NCBI GenBank assembly: GCA_049324575.1
Contig: JBMONI010000016.1
Coordinates: 124,001-188,000, forward strand
Source of the DNA: JBMONI01 sp049324575
GTDB lineage: Bacteria > Omnitrophota > Omnitrophia > Omnitrophales > Aquincolibacteriaceae
Direction: 5' to 3'
DNA length: 64,000 nucleotides
This document shows, in pieces, positions 33,022 through 42,954 of the stretch (position 1 is its first letter; every line of letters begins with the position of its first letter). The position numbers and the translations under genes are program-made. The notes beneath the pieces were generated by a model, which did no database searches, was not told where the DNA came from, and worked only from the letters and a program-made list of their open reading frames with translations.

Positions 33022-35273
33022 GGCTTTTTTTCCAAAAGTTGTTTCAGCGATTCAAGCCGGGTGACCGGCAGTTTACACATGTAATTTTCGCAAACATAGG
33101 CCGTCACCTGTCCTTCGACCGGTGTTTGGACCCGGGTGAACGGGGCCAATTTTTCGAGGGTCTTGGAATCCGGCAAAGCGCTGCTGTGGAAAAGAAGGAC
33201 TTTATTGGGTAGATAGCGGCGGCGGATCTCCCGCGCCATGGCCTGAAGCGACAGATCATCGCCGCGTCCCGCAAGCACGATCTCCCGCGAGGGCCCAAGC
33301 TCGAGGTCGAAAGCCGAAAGCATCATCGCATGGCCGGAAGGCATTTCCGAGACCGCCTGGGAAAAAGCCTCAAAGGTCTCGCGGGCGCGCGTTTCATACC
33401 CCTCGTTCATTGTCATCCGGGCCAAACGGGCAAGGACCCAGGCCGCAACCGAATTCCCCGAGGGGACGGCACTGTCATAGATCTCCTTGGCCCCCTGGAC
33501 AGCTTTTTCTGCATCACGGGAAGCAAAGAAAAACCCCTTTCCTTCTTCATCCCAGAAAAGATCGATCATTTTATCCGCGACCGAAACCGCTTCCTGAAAA
33601 TAACGGATCTCGAACGTCGCTTCATAAAGGTCGAGAAGCCCAAGTGCCAGGAATGCATAATCCGAGAGAAAACCAGGCACCGCGGCGTCTCCGTCACGCC
33701 ACCGATGGAAAAGTCTACCGTCGCGCGTTTTCATTTCTTTCAGGACAAAATCCGCCGCGCGCTTCGCGGCATGCCGGTATCCGGCATCGTCAAGGGCCGA
33801 AGCCCCCAACGCCAGACTCGAGATCATGAGACCGTTCCAATCGGTCAGGATCTTGTCATCGAGCGAAGGCCGCAAGCGGCTGTTCCTCGCCTGAAGGAGC
33901 AGGGCTTTGGCCTCGCCCATGAGCCGCGGTCCTTCTTCCGCTTTCTTGCCCGCCTTTCGGGCGGCATTTTCGGGGCTCTCAACGATTCTCAGGATATTCT
34001 TCCCGGAAAATTCTCCTCCAGCTTCCGGAGCCGTGTTCCCTCCGGGACGGATATCCATTCCCTCACGGAACACCGGAAAAAGCTCCTCCCCCAGCACGTC
34101 GCGCACTTCCGTTTCTGACCAAAGATAAAAAGCGCCTTCCGTCTTCTTCTCCGGATGTTGAGGGTCGGCCACACTGTCCGCATCCTCGGCGGAATAAAAT
34201 CCTCCCTTTGAATCCGTCATATCGCGAAGCACATAATGAAAAATATCGCGGGCCGCTTCCTGATAGAGATCTTTTCCCGTCGCCTGATACGCCTCGAGAT
34301 AGGCCCGGGCCAACATGGCTTGGTCATAGAGCATTTTCTCGAAATGCGGGACATGCCAGTCGGGATCCGTGGAATAGCGGTGGAACCCGCCGCCGAGATG
34401 ATCCCGGATCCCTCCCCTGGCCATCGCCGCAAGGGTTTTCTCGACCATGGCCAGGGCCTCGGCATCGCGGGTCCGGTCCCAGTAGCGGAGCAGGAACGAG
34501 AGGACATGCGGTTGAGGGAATTTGGGAGCCGGCCCGAAGCCTCCGCGCTCGGCATCGAAACGCATCGAGAGCTCTTCATACGCTTTACGGAATGTCCCGA
34601 GATCAAAGATCCTTGGTTCCGTGGTTTTTTCTTCGATCTGCGTCCGGAGCGCGGCCATCACCTGCTCGCCGGACTGACGAATCTTGGCAGGATCGGCCTT
34701 CCACCGCTCCGAGATCCGTTCAAGGACGGTGTAAAAACCGGGGCGTCCCCAGCGATCCTCCGAGGGGAAATAGGTGCCGCCGTAAAAGGGCTCCATTTCG
34801 GGCGTCAGGAAAACGCTGAGCGGCCATCCTCCCGCTCCGGTCATTGCCATCACCGCGCGCATGTAAACATAGTCGAGGTCGGGACGCTCCTCGCGATCGA
34901 CTTTGATGGCGACGAAATCCCCGTTCAAAAGTTCCGCGATCGTCTCGTTCTCGAAGGATTCCTGTTCCATCACATGACACCAGTGGCAGGTCGAATAACC
35001 GATGGAAAGAAAAACGGGCTTGTTCTCGCGCTGGGCCTTTTGGAAAGCTTCGGGCCCCCACGGATACCAATCCACGGGATTGAAGGCGTGCTGCAAAAGA
35101 TAAGGGCTTTTTTCTTTCGCAAGCCGGTTCCCCGGCCGCTCGGTCGACATAGGACTCCCTCCTCCGCATGCTGAAAGAGTGCATAATAACAGAAGTGGGA
35201 AGAAAAATCCCCGCATCCGGAAATGCATCCGTTCTTCGCCCGGCGATCTTCCCGCACTCTGGCAATCGCTCAT
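33018..35273 (-). CDS. Thioredoxin-domain protein of the YyaL/DUF255 family, probable lipoprotein
   Basis: 751 aa. The N-terminus has FFFPLLLLCTLSACGGGS, a lipobox-like site. The Spermatogenesis-associated protein 20/YyaL domain follows: GNRLAKEKSPYLLQHAFNP, then YSTCHWCHVMEQESF with the C-x2-C site (about 96-99), then GGWPLSVFLTPEM. The rest is an (alpha/alpha)6 glycosidase-like barrel (GGFHRYSTDPDWHVPHFEKM). The function is unknown; a redox role is suggested by the CxxC site and the adjoining DsbD. ATGA overlaps glnE at 35273. Met16 or Met20 would put the signal segment closer to the start. Confidence 0.85.
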   Translation of the reverse strand: MSDCQSAGRSPGEERMHFRMRGFFFPLLLLCTLSACGGGSPMSTERPGNRLAKEKSPYLLQHAFNPVDWYPWGPEAFQKAQRENKPVFLSIGYSTCHWCHVMEQESFENETIAELLNGDFVAIKVDREERPDLDYVYMRAVMAMTGAGGWPLSVFLTPEMEPFYGGTYFPSEDRWGRPGFYTVLERISERWKADPAKIRQSGEQVMAALRTQIEEKTTEPRIFDLGTFRKAYEELSMRFDAERGGFGPAPKFPQPHVLSFLLRYWDRTRDAEALAMVEKTLAAMARGGIRDHLGGGFHRYSTDPDWHVPHFEKMLYDQAMLARAYLEAYQATGKDLYQEAARDIFHYVLRDMTDSKGGFYSAEDADSVADPQHPEKKTEGAFYLWSETEVRDVLGEELFPVFREGMDIRPGGNTAPEAGGEFSGKNILRIVESPENAARKAGKKAEEGPRLMGEAKALLLQARNSRLRPSLDDKILTDWNGLMISSLALGASALDDAGYRHAAKRAADFVLKEMKTRDGRLFHRWRDGDAAVPGFLSDYAFLALGLLDLYEATFEIRYFQEAVSVADKMIDLFWDEEGKGFFFASRDAEKAVQGAKEIYDSAVPSGNSVAAWVLARLARMTMNEGYETRARETFEAFSQAVSEMPSGHAMMLSAFDLELGPSREIVLAGRGDDLSLQAMAREIRRRYLPNKVLLFHSSALPDSKTLEKLAPFTRVQTPVEGQVTAYVCENYMCKLPVTRLESLKQLLEKKP

Positions 35274-38200
35274 GAGGAAGAAGACCCTCCGAAATAGATC
35301 TTTTCGAAAAGCGCGCGGCAGGCTTGAGCCCGTTGATCGAACTCCCCCTGGAACGCTTCTGCCGTGTTTTCTCCGGAAAACCCCATGGCCCGGGCAAGGC
35401 TCCTAAACCGCTCGCGGGTTTCGGGAAGATTGAAAATCTGGCGGTTCTCATACCAATGAAGATGATCCTCGATCTGTCTCGAAAAAAGATACGCGTCCCG
35501 GAGGACTTGCGCCTCCGCAGGGCTCAAAAATCCTGCGCCCTGGGCTTCCGTTACCGCCGCAAGCGTATTCTTGACTCGAAGCCCCGGGACCGCATGGCCG
35601 TGCAAAAGCTGGATCATCTGAACGGCGAATTCCGCATCGCGGATCCCGCCGGCCCCCATTTTAATGTTTTTCGTTTCTTCGCCCCGCCGCCGCGTTTGGC
35701 TTTCGTACCGGCGCTTGATCTCCCGGAGACGCTGATAAAAAACCTCGGGGCGTCCGTCCCTCCACAACAACGGCGACACCCCTTGAAGGAAAGCCTCGCC
35801 TAGATCTTTTCGGCCTGCCGCCGGCCGCGCTTTGATCATCGCCTGGAGCTCCCAAGGTTCCGCCGTCCGCTCGTAATAATCGAGGGTGTCTTTCAGATCA
35901 AGAAAAAGGCTGCCCCCGTCCCCATGCGGACGCAGACGGAGATCCACACGGTAAAGAGATTCATAGAGCCCTCCTTTTTTCAGGAGGTGGAGAAGCTCCT
36001 GGATCTTGGGCAAGAGAACTCCCGGATCGGCGTCGGGCCGGGCAAGGAACATGAGGTCAATATCCGAACTGAAATTGAGCTCGCGCCCGCCGAGCTTGCC
36101 GAGCGCAATAACGGCGATCTCTTGTGCAAGGCCCAGACTCTCGCAAAGCCGGTTCAGGATAAAGTCCGCAAGGTCGGAAAACGCCTCGTGAAGCTCTTCC
36201 CAGGAGCAGCTCCCGCCCATCCAAGCAAGGACCATCCTCAGCGTTTCCCGATGACGGAGTTCGCGGAGCCCTTCGACGGAAAACTCCCCGCTTCCAGCCT
36301 CTCCGATCAGATCCCTCGTCGCCTCGAGGCATAGCGCGTCCGGTTCAAAGATCCAGCGGTAATTCGCAGGGTTTTTCACGATCCCGTCCGAGAGATAGCG
36401 GCTCGATCCGAAAAGGCGGAGCAGAAGCCCCATGGACCTTGGCTCACGACCGAGGTCATACCAAAAGATCTGACGATCGGGCGCATTTTCGGCGCACCAC
36501 ACAAATTGCTCCAGGGCCATATCCGGATCGGCGACCTCTTTCCAGACGAGCCAGGAGCTGTCGATCGCGCGGGCGAAATATTCGAAGATCGGCGATTCCG
36601 GGCAAAGCCGCCCAAACCGCTGGACCGCCGCTTGAAGATCGCGGAACCCCAACGCTTCGAGTTTGCTCCTATCCCCAGCGGAAAGTTCCCCGCGCAACAG
36701 TTCATCGAGGTTCAGATTGAACCGGAGCGGCTCACGCACCAAAGCTTCCCCGAGGCTGGGCCAATCCGCCGTGGCCAGTTTCTCGACCCATTCGTCAAAA
36801 AGAGAGGCGGCCCGGTCGAGGTAGGTCTTGGAAACGAGTTTGAACTGCCGTGAAACCTGCACATCTTCGCCCCAAAAACCGAGACGCCTCGCCAGGGTGA
36901 TGTATTCTTCGGTCCCTTCCGCGGGAATATCCAGGTCCCGCGCGTTCCCGCGGACCATGCGCAAGGCATTGATCAGATTGCGGATAAAAAGATAACAGGC
37001 CCGAAGGTCCTGGAACTGTTTTTCGCTGAGGACTCCGGTCGTCCAAAGCGCCCGAAGCGCTTTCATCGTGTTCGGGTCCCGTACGCTCGGGCCCAGCCGG
37101 CGACCGTAGGCGATCTGCAGCATCTGGACGAGATATTCCACGTCCAGGAGGCCGCCGGGACTGAACTTCGCGTTCACCACGAGCGGCTTGGCAAGCTCTT
37201 GCTGCTGACGGACCCTGAATTTCGCGGTTTCCCTGAAATCGAACGGCTGGTCGCTGTAAACAAAAGCGTCCCGGAGCGTTTCGAGTTCGCGGCCAAGCCT
37301 TTCATCCCCTCCCACCCTCCGGAGTTTGATCAGGGCCTGCCGCTCAAAGTTCCAGGCGTCGCCGGCATGCTCGTAGTATTTCCGGAAGGCTTCCAGCGAG
37401 CAAGCGAGCGGGCCGTCTTTGCCGTAAGGCCGCAAGCGGAGATCGATCTCGAAAACCCCTTCCACCTTGGCCCGGATGATCCGGCGAAAGGTCCTTACGA
37501 CCTCGGAATAGAACTCGAGATTCGCCGTACTCTGCTCGAAATGAGCCTCGTCGTCGGCATACACGAAAAGGAGTTCCAGATCCGAAGCATAACCAAGGTC
37601 GCGCCCGCCGAATTTCCCGAGTCCCATGAGTGCCGCGCGGCTTTCCGCCCCGCCGGAGGCCTGCGGAGCGTCCCGCGTCTTCAAAACCTCGCCACGAGCC
37701 AGCCGGTAGGCGGCATCCACCACCGCCTCGCACAGGTCCGTGAACTCCTGTGTGAATTCGCCGACGTAAGAAGCCCGGCCGATCAGATGCCGGAGATCGA
37801 TACGGAACATTTCACGGTCCTTGAGATCGTTGAGCGCATCGACCTTCCCTTCAAAAGAGTCCTGGGCCGCAAGCGCTTCGGCGAGTTCCCTTTCAAAATC
37901 CTTTTTAACTTTTCGTCCCGCCGAAGCCGTCTTGTCCGAAAGCAGCGGCAGGACCGATTCGTACTGGGTCCGGATGAACTCTTCCCACAGGAATTTACTC
38001 GCGCCAAGGACCCGGCTCAGGTTCTGGAGAACATCTTCGCCTTTCAAGGTCACCAGCATGTCTTCCCAGTCCCGCCGCTGAAACAGGTCTTTCCCAAGGA
38101 GCGCGAACTGCTCCAGCGCCGCCTGAGGATCGGGGACCTTGGGCAAAAGGTGGGTAAACTGTTTGACAAAGAGGATCGCCCACTGGAGGGCTTTCAATTT

Positions 38201-38770
38201 CTCGTCTTCGACGATCTTTTCTCCTTCGTAAGTCAGCCAGAGCTTGTCATGGACTTTTCCGGCGATCGTCCGCACCTCCATGCGCGCAATATTGATCCCC
38301 AAAAGCGACAGCGCATTCGTCAGTTCATAAAGAAAAGCGGGGGTATCCTGGGCGCGAATATGGACCACCGTCTCTTCCTTGGAGGCATTTTGATCGATCT
38401 TCAGACGGATCGGAAAAAGTTTGGAAGCGAATTCCCCGGAAGCGGAGCGGATACGCTGGATCAGTTTGGCATGGATCGCGCGGCGGACGGTCTCGTGATC
38501 CCCGCGGGCAGCGGCCCCGAGAGAATCGCGAAGCCCTGTCTCGAAAGCCTGCCAGTCGGGGGTTTCGCGGCTGCGGACCTCAAATTCATCGACGGCCCGG
38601 CCTTCGATCGTGCGGATATGCGCATTCTCGATCCCGATCCCGCTGGAGGCAAAAAGCCCGGTCACCACCGACAGAAAACCGACGAAATCCGGCCCTTCGA
38701 TCCGCGCTCGGAAAGTCTGCTCCCCGGCGGATTGGACGGAAAAAACGATCTGGGTCTTTGGTCCGCTCAT
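35270..38770 (-). CDS. glnE: Glutamine synthetase adenylyltransferase-like protein with N-terminal ACT domains
   Basis: 1166 aa, about 200 longer than usual GlnE. Residues about 10-90 and 130-200 are ACT-like domains (FLSVVTGLFASSGIGIENAHI, AFLYELTNALSLLGINIARMEV). Then come two adenylyl-transferase halves: LGKFGGRDLGYASDLELLF (about 385) and LGKLGGRELNFSSDIDLMF (about 890), each with LRLRPHG or LRLRPYG. GlnE adenylylates and deadenylylates glutamine synthetase. ACT domains are usual in GlnD, not GlnE, so direct allosteric control by amino acids is possible. GAGGA precedes the start, with TATAGAAT further upstream. Confidence 0.88.
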   Translation of the reverse strand: MSGPKTQIVFSVQSAGEQTFRARIEGPDFVGFLSVVTGLFASSGIGIENAHIRTIEGRAVDEFEVRSRETPDWQAFETGLRDSLGAAARGDHETVRRAIHAKLIQRIRSASGEFASKLFPIRLKIDQNASKEETVVHIRAQDTPAFLYELTNALSLLGINIARMEVRTIAGKVHDKLWLTYEGEKIVEDEKLKALQWAILFVKQFTHLLPKVPDPQAALEQFALLGKDLFQRRDWEDMLVTLKGEDVLQNLSRVLGASKFLWEEFIRTQYESVLPLLSDKTASAGRKVKKDFERELAEALAAQDSFEGKVDALNDLKDREMFRIDLRHLIGRASYVGEFTQEFTDLCEAVVDAAYRLARGEVLKTRDAPQASGGAESRAALMGLGKFGGRDLGYASDLELLFVYADDEAHFEQSTANLEFYSEVVRTFRRIIRAKVEGVFEIDLRLRPYGKDGPLACSLEAFRKYYEHAGDAWNFERQALIKLRRVGGDERLGRELETLRDAFVYSDQPFDFRETAKFRVRQQQELAKPLVVNAKFSPGGLLDVEYLVQMLQIAYGRRLGPSVRDPNTMKALRALWTTGVLSEKQFQDLRACYLFIRNLINALRMVRGNARDLDIPAEGTEEYITLARRLGFWGEDVQVSRQFKLVSKTYLDRAASLFDEWVEKLATADWPSLGEALVREPLRFNLNLDELLRGELSAGDRSKLEALGFRDLQAAVQRFGRLCPESPIFEYFARAIDSSWLVWKEVADPDMALEQFVWCAENAPDRQIFWYDLGREPRSMGLLLRLFGSSRYLSDGIVKNPANYRWIFEPDALCLEATRDLIGEAGSGEFSVEGLRELRHRETLRMVLAWMGGSCSWEELHEAFSDLADFILNRLCESLGLAQEIAVIALGKLGGRELNFSSDIDLMFLARPDADPGVLLPKIQELLHLLKKGGLYESLYRVDLRLRPHGDGGSLFLDLKDTLDYYERTAEPWELQAMIKARPAAGRKDLGEAFLQGVSPLLWRDGRPEVFYQRLREIKRRYESQTRRRGEETKNIKMGAGGIRDAEFAVQMIQLLHGHAVPGLRVKNTLAAVTEAQGAGFLSPAEAQVLRDAYLFSRQIEDHLHWYENRQIFNLPETRERFRSLARAMGFSGENTAEAFQGEFDQRAQACRALFEKIYFGGSSSS

Positions 38771-38832
38771 ACGTCCTCACAAAACGTCATGATTCTATAC
38801 TGCCCGGAGAAGAAAGTTAAGCGCGGAGGCGT

Positions 38833-39954
38833 TCAGGCAATCCAAAGGAGGACGGCCGCAGTGATGAGCAGATTGAGGATCGCCGCGGGGAAAAGCCCTT
38901 TCCAGCCGAGGTCCATAAGCTGGTCGTAACGGAAACGCGGAAAGGTCCACCGCACGGTCATGAAAAGCCAGCAGAAAGCGACGACCTTGAAGCAGAAAGA
39001 GCCGATCTGAAGGCCGACGACGGCCCAATGCGGAAGGGCCAACGTTCCGCCCCACGGGAAGGCAAAACCTTCGGCCCCGAGGTAGGGGACCTGCCATCCG
39101 CCCAGGAAAAAGGTCGTCGCAAGGCACGCGATGAGGATGGTTTCGATGAAATCCGTGAAAAAGAACATCCCGAACTTCATTCCGCTGTATTCGGTAAAAT
39201 AACCGACGATCTCGGATTCCCCCTCCGGCATATCGAAAGGGATCCTTTTGGTCTCCGCGAGTCCCGCCGTAAGAAAAAGGAAGAAGGCGACCGGCTGGAC
39301 GAACACCCCCCACATCGGCAGCCATCCGAAAAGAAGTTCCCCTTGTCCCCGGACGATCTCCTGGAGATCCAGCGACTGGAAGATCATCACGATCCCGAGG
39401 ATCGACGCCCCCATCGCGATCTCATAGGCGAGCATCTGGCCCGCCGCGCGCATCCCCCCCAGGAAAGCGTAATTGCTGTTCGAAGCGAATCCTCCGAGGA
39501 TGACGCCGTAGACCCCGAGGGAGGCCGCCGCGGCGATATAAAGCACTCCGACGTTGATCGGCGCCACTTGCAGCGTGATCGTTCTTCCCCCGACATGGAG
39601 CACATCTCCGAACGGGATCGCCGCGAAACCCACGAGGGCAAGCATGAAAGAAAGGAACGGCGCCAGGCGGTGCAGGGTTCGGTCGCCGAAAGGCGGGATG
39701 AAATCCTCTTTGGTGAACATTTTGATCGCGTCCGCGAGCGGATGGAAAAGACCGAGTTCATTGATCGGCCTCAGGAGCCAGTTGATCGGCGCCGCGATCT
39801 TCCAGGGAAGCCGGATGAAGGCCCGGTTCGCGCCGATCCGGTCCTGCATCAACGCGCTCTGCTTGCGCTCGATCCAGGCGTGAAGCGCCGCGAAGCCGAA
39901 GACCGTCAGCAGGACGACGACCGCCATGGCCGAGGTGATCAGAACATCGGTCAT
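38833..39954 (-). CDS. nuoH: NADH dehydrogenase subunit H
   Basis: 373 aa with about eight membrane helices. NuoH motifs include ERKQSALMQDRIGANRA near the N-terminus, ADAIKMFTKEDFIPP, GGFASNSNYAFLGGMRAAGQMLAYE and IPFDMPEGESEIVGYFTEYSGMKF, the conserved quinone-site glutamates. It joins the peripheral arm to the membrane arm. It follows nuoG with a four-base overlap and is the last complex I subunit in this run. Confidence 0.95.
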   Translation of the reverse strand: MTDVLITSAMAVVVLLTVFGFAALHAWIERKQSALMQDRIGANRAFIRLPWKIAAPINWLLRPINELGLFHPLADAIKMFTKEDFIPPFGDRTLHRLAPFLSFMLALVGFAAIPFGDVLHVGGRTITLQVAPINVGVLYIAAAASLGVYGVILGGFASNSNYAFLGGMRAAGQMLAYEIAMGASILGIVMIFQSLDLQEIVRGQGELLFGWLPMWGVFVQPVAFFLFLTAGLAETKRIPFDMPEGESEIVGYFTEYSGMKFGMFFFTDFIETILIACLATTFFLGGWQVPYLGAEGFAFPWGGTLALPHWAVVGLQIGSFCFKVVAFCWLFMTVRWTFPRFRYDQLMDLGWKGLFPAAILNLLITAAVLLWIA

Positions 39955-41618
39955 ACGCCCCCTCCCCGGACTCCTTCTTGCGGAAAAACCAGCGGAGAGT
40001 CCTGTATCAGTTCGGGGATCATCGGCGAGGCGAACCGCCGGATGCCGCCGTCATCGGTCTCGAGCGCATCCCAGCTCATCCCTTTGAATTTCTCATGGTG
40101 TTTGACCATTGCCCGAAAGATGTCCCCGGTGCGATCGAAAGGAAAACGAATTCCCATCCCCGCGGCAAGAGCGCAAAGGATCTGCCATTCCGGCCGCGCC
40201 TCGCCGAGCGGAGGGAACGCCAGATTGAATTTCTGCACCCGTCCCTCGAAATTGGTGAAGGTCCCTTCTTTTTCCGCGTAAGTCGCCGAAGGAAGGACCC
40301 AATCGGCGCGCTCGGAGGTCGGATGCTGGTTAGGCCCGATGAAAACGGTCCATTTCAATTTTTCGAGGACCGCTTCGCCGGCCGCGGGCTCTCTCAGTGA
40401 AAGCAGGTCCTGCCCGAAGATCACGAGTCCTTCGATCTCCCCTCGTCCGCAGGCTTCAAAGAACCGCTGACGGGATCCGGGATCGGCGCTAAGCCCCATC
40501 CATTCGCCTCCGAGGGTGTTCGGGTTCTTGTCCGCCCGGATCAGTAATTCGTCCTGGAAACCGGGAGCGGTCGGCGAAAGCAGAAAAAGATTTTCGGAAT
40601 GGAGCTCCTTACGGAAAAGATGTTCGCCGAGGTAGAGTTCTTCGTTAGAAAGCTGCGGGGAAAGAAGGACACCGAAAGATCTTTGCGCCTTGCGGAGAAG
40701 CTCTCCGAGGGCCCGCACTGCCGATTCCCAGGTTGTTTTTCTCAGTCGTCCGTTTTCGCGCGAAAGCGGCGAAAGGATGCGCTCTTGATCGTGAAAACGG
40801 TAACCGTAGCGGCCCTCGTCGCAGATCCACCACCGGTTCACGGCCTCATGATAGCGGGGTTTGATGCGCATAACCCGCTGGCCTTCCGCATGATGCGGAC
40901 GACCCTTCCGGGTCTGCATGAAAATACTGCAGCCGCGCGAACAGCCGTTGCAGAGGGTGGGGACCGTTCGCAGATACCAGGCCCGCACCTTGAAACGGAA
41001 ATCACGGTCGGTGAGCGCTCCGACCGGGCAGAGATCGACGACGTTGCCTGAATAAGGATTGTTGAGCTCTTTGCCAGGAAAAACCGTAATCTCGGCGTGG
41101 TCGCCCCGCTTGACGATCCCGAGTTCGTGGGTCCGGGTGATCTCTTCCGTAAAACGGACGCAGCGAGAACACAAAATGCACCGCTCGGCATCCAGCATCA
41201 CGGTCGGGCCGACCGGGACCGCTTTTTTCTTCTTCACCTTGTTCTCGCCGACGCGGCTGTCATAGGCCCCGTAGCGGAGATAATAATCCTGGAGCCAGCA
41301 TTCGCCGGCCTGATCGCAAACCGGACAATCAACGGGATGATTCACCAGGAGGAACTCGAGCACATGCCGGCGCGTGGCCATGACCCGGGCGTTGGAGGTC
41401 CAAACCACCATCCCCTCACTCGCCTCCAGATGGCAGGAGGCTTGGAGCTTCGGCATCTTTTCGACCTCGACAAGGCACATCCGGCAGTTCCCGGCAATGC
41501 TGAGTCCGGGATGATAACAGTAGAAGGGAATATCGATCCCGGCCCTTTTCGCGGCCTCGATCACCTTGGTCCCCTTTTCGACCTCGACCGTTTGTCCGTC
41601 GATCTTAAGACGGATCAT
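39951..41618 (-). CDS. nuoG: NADH dehydrogenase subunit G, short form
   Basis: 555 aa. The [2Fe-2S] domain has FYCYHPGLSIAGNCRMC. The His-Cys3 cluster lies in HPVDCPVCDQAGECWLQD, and CILCSRCVRFTEEITR supplies cysteines for a further cluster. The Mo/W-bis-MGD-type fold starts with CNGCSRGCSIFMQ and ends with GPNQHPTSERADWVLPS and ATYAEKEGTFTNFEGRVQ. It is shorter than most NuoG (about 700-900). ATG at 41618 overlaps nuoF by ATGA. A longer in-frame ORF to 42761 is antisense read-through of nuoF. Confidence 0.93.
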   Translation of the reverse strand: MIRLKIDGQTVEVEKGTKVIEAAKRAGIDIPFYCYHPGLSIAGNCRMCLVEVEKMPKLQASCHLEASEGMVVWTSNARVMATRRHVLEFLLVNHPVDCPVCDQAGECWLQDYYLRYGAYDSRVGENKVKKKKAVPVGPTVMLDAERCILCSRCVRFTEEITRTHELGIVKRGDHAEITVFPGKELNNPYSGNVVDLCPVGALTDRDFRFKVRAWYLRTVPTLCNGCSRGCSIFMQTRKGRPHHAEGQRVMRIKPRYHEAVNRWWICDEGRYGYRFHDQERILSPLSRENGRLRKTTWESAVRALGELLRKAQRSFGVLLSPQLSNEELYLGEHLFRKELHSENLFLLSPTAPGFQDELLIRADKNPNTLGGEWMGLSADPGSRQRFFEACGRGEIEGLVIFGQDLLSLREPAAGEAVLEKLKWTVFIGPNQHPTSERADWVLPSATYAEKEGTFTNFEGRVQKFNLAFPPLGEARPEWQILCALAAGMGIRFPFDRTGDIFRAMVKHHEKFKGMSWDALETDDGGIRRFASPMIPELIQDSPLVFPQEGVRGGGV

Positions 41619-42949
41619 GGCTCGCCTCCCGCCAAAGCCCCCGCACCGCGCGGAAAGGAAAGGCCGGCCGGCGCGATCTCCGGTTGAGGATTTTTCAACC
41701 GCGGGTGCTTCTGGATATAAGCCTCGAATTCGCCCCGGAACTTCTCGAGATAACTCCGAAGCGGCATCGCCGCACCGTCTGCCAGCGCGCAGATCGTCGT
41801 CCCACCCATGAAGCCGGCGATGTCGAGAAGATGGTCGATGTCCTGCAGGCGGCCGTGTCCCGAGGCGATCCTCGTCAGGATCCGATGGACCCAGCCGGTC
41901 CCTTCGCGGCAGGGGGTGCACTGGCCGCAAGATTCGTGCGCATAAAAACGCATCGTCGCGAGGAGCGCCTCCGGCATTGAGGTCGTCTCGTCCATCACGA
42001 TGATCCCCGCAGAACCGGCCATCGTGCACCGGTAGCAAAGCTGATCGAAATCCACGCCGACATCGATCTCGTCGGCGGTGAGGATGGCCGCCGAAAGTCC
42101 GCCGGGGACAACCGCTTTGAGTTTCCGGTCGTCCCGGATCCCGCCCGCATGCTGGTAGATCACTTCGCGAAGCGAGGTTCCCATCGGCAATTCGTAAACG
42201 CCGGGCTTTTTGACATGTCCGGACACCGAAAAAAGCCGCATGCCCCCGTTCTTCGGCGAACCGAGCGCGGCGAACCATTCGGCGCCGCGATCCAGGATGA
42301 AGGGAAGGTAGGAAAGCGTTTCGACATTGTTGATCACGGTCGGACAGCCGAAAAGCCCCGCCACCGCCGGGAACGGGGGCTTCAGGCGGGGATAGCCTCT
42401 TTTCCCCTCCAGCGATTCGAGAAGCCCCGTTTCTTCTCCGCAGATGTAAGCACCGGCACCGCGGTGGATAACGATCTCGAGCGAAAGATCGCGGCCGAAG
42501 ACCTTTTCGCCGAGGACCCCTTTTGCGCGGGCTTCTTCGACCGCTCTTTTCAGGATCGTATACGGCCGGGTATATTCGCCGCGGATATAGACGAACGCTT
42601 TGCGAACGCCGTTCGCGTAAGCGGCGATCGCAATGCCCTCGATCAAAAGATGCGGCGCATGGCAAAGGATGTATTTGTCCTTGAAGGTGCCCGGTTCGCC
42701 TTCGTCGGCATTCACAACCAGATAAACGGGTTTGCCGGTATCCTTCGGAACAAAGCCCCACTTCACGCCACAGGGGAATCCCGCACCCCCCAGCCCGCGA
42801 AGCTGGGAACGCTTGACTTCGTCAACGACCTCGGCCGGCGTGCGTTTTTCGAGGACCGCGCGAAGCGTCCGGTAGCCCCCTTCCCGCTCATAATCCTCGA
42901 ACTCGAAGGTCTTTCCCGGCACGAAAAATTTTGAGATCAGTTTTTCCAT
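41615..42949 (-). CDS. nuoF: NADH dehydrogenase subunit F (NADH and FMN-binding)
   Basis: 444 aa. RGLGGAGFPCGVKWGFV (NADH/FMN), NADEGEPGTFKD, GAGAYICGEETGLLESLEG and, near the C-terminus, ESCGQCTPCREGTGW with the [4Fe-4S] cysteines. It oxidises NADH. It lies between nuoE and nuoG, overlapping nuoG by four bases. Its paralogue HydB (18619) has the same core plus a thioredoxin-like N-terminus and a GltD tail. Confidence 0.95.
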   Translation of the reverse strand: MEKLISKFFVPGKTFEFEDYEREGGYRTLRAVLEKRTPAEVVDEVKRSQLRGLGGAGFPCGVKWGFVPKDTGKPVYLVVNADEGEPGTFKDKYILCHAPHLLIEGIAIAAYANGVRKAFVYIRGEYTRPYTILKRAVEEARAKGVLGEKVFGRDLSLEIVIHRGAGAYICGEETGLLESLEGKRGYPRLKPPFPAVAGLFGCPTVINNVETLSYLPFILDRGAEWFAALGSPKNGGMRLFSVSGHVKKPGVYELPMGTSLREVIYQHAGGIRDDRKLKAVVPGGLSAAILTADEIDVGVDFDQLCYRCTMAGSAGIIVMDETTSMPEALLATMRFYAHESCGQCTPCREGTGWVHRILTRIASGHGRLQDIDHLLDIAGFMGGTTICALADGAAMPLRSYLEKFRGEFEAYIQKHPRLKNPQPEIAPAGLSFPRGAGALAGGEP

Positions 42950-42954
42950 CCCGC

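Noticed and set aside
37199..38929. 576-codon plus-strand ORF opposite glnE
   Set aside because: It covers the glnE coding region, has no ribosome site or family motif, and its composition reflects antisense codon bias.
41619..42761. N-terminal extension of nuoG to 42761 (936-aa ORF)
   Set aside because: It overlaps nuoF in another frame and has arginine-rich shadow translation. A proper start exists at 41618, with the family N-terminus.
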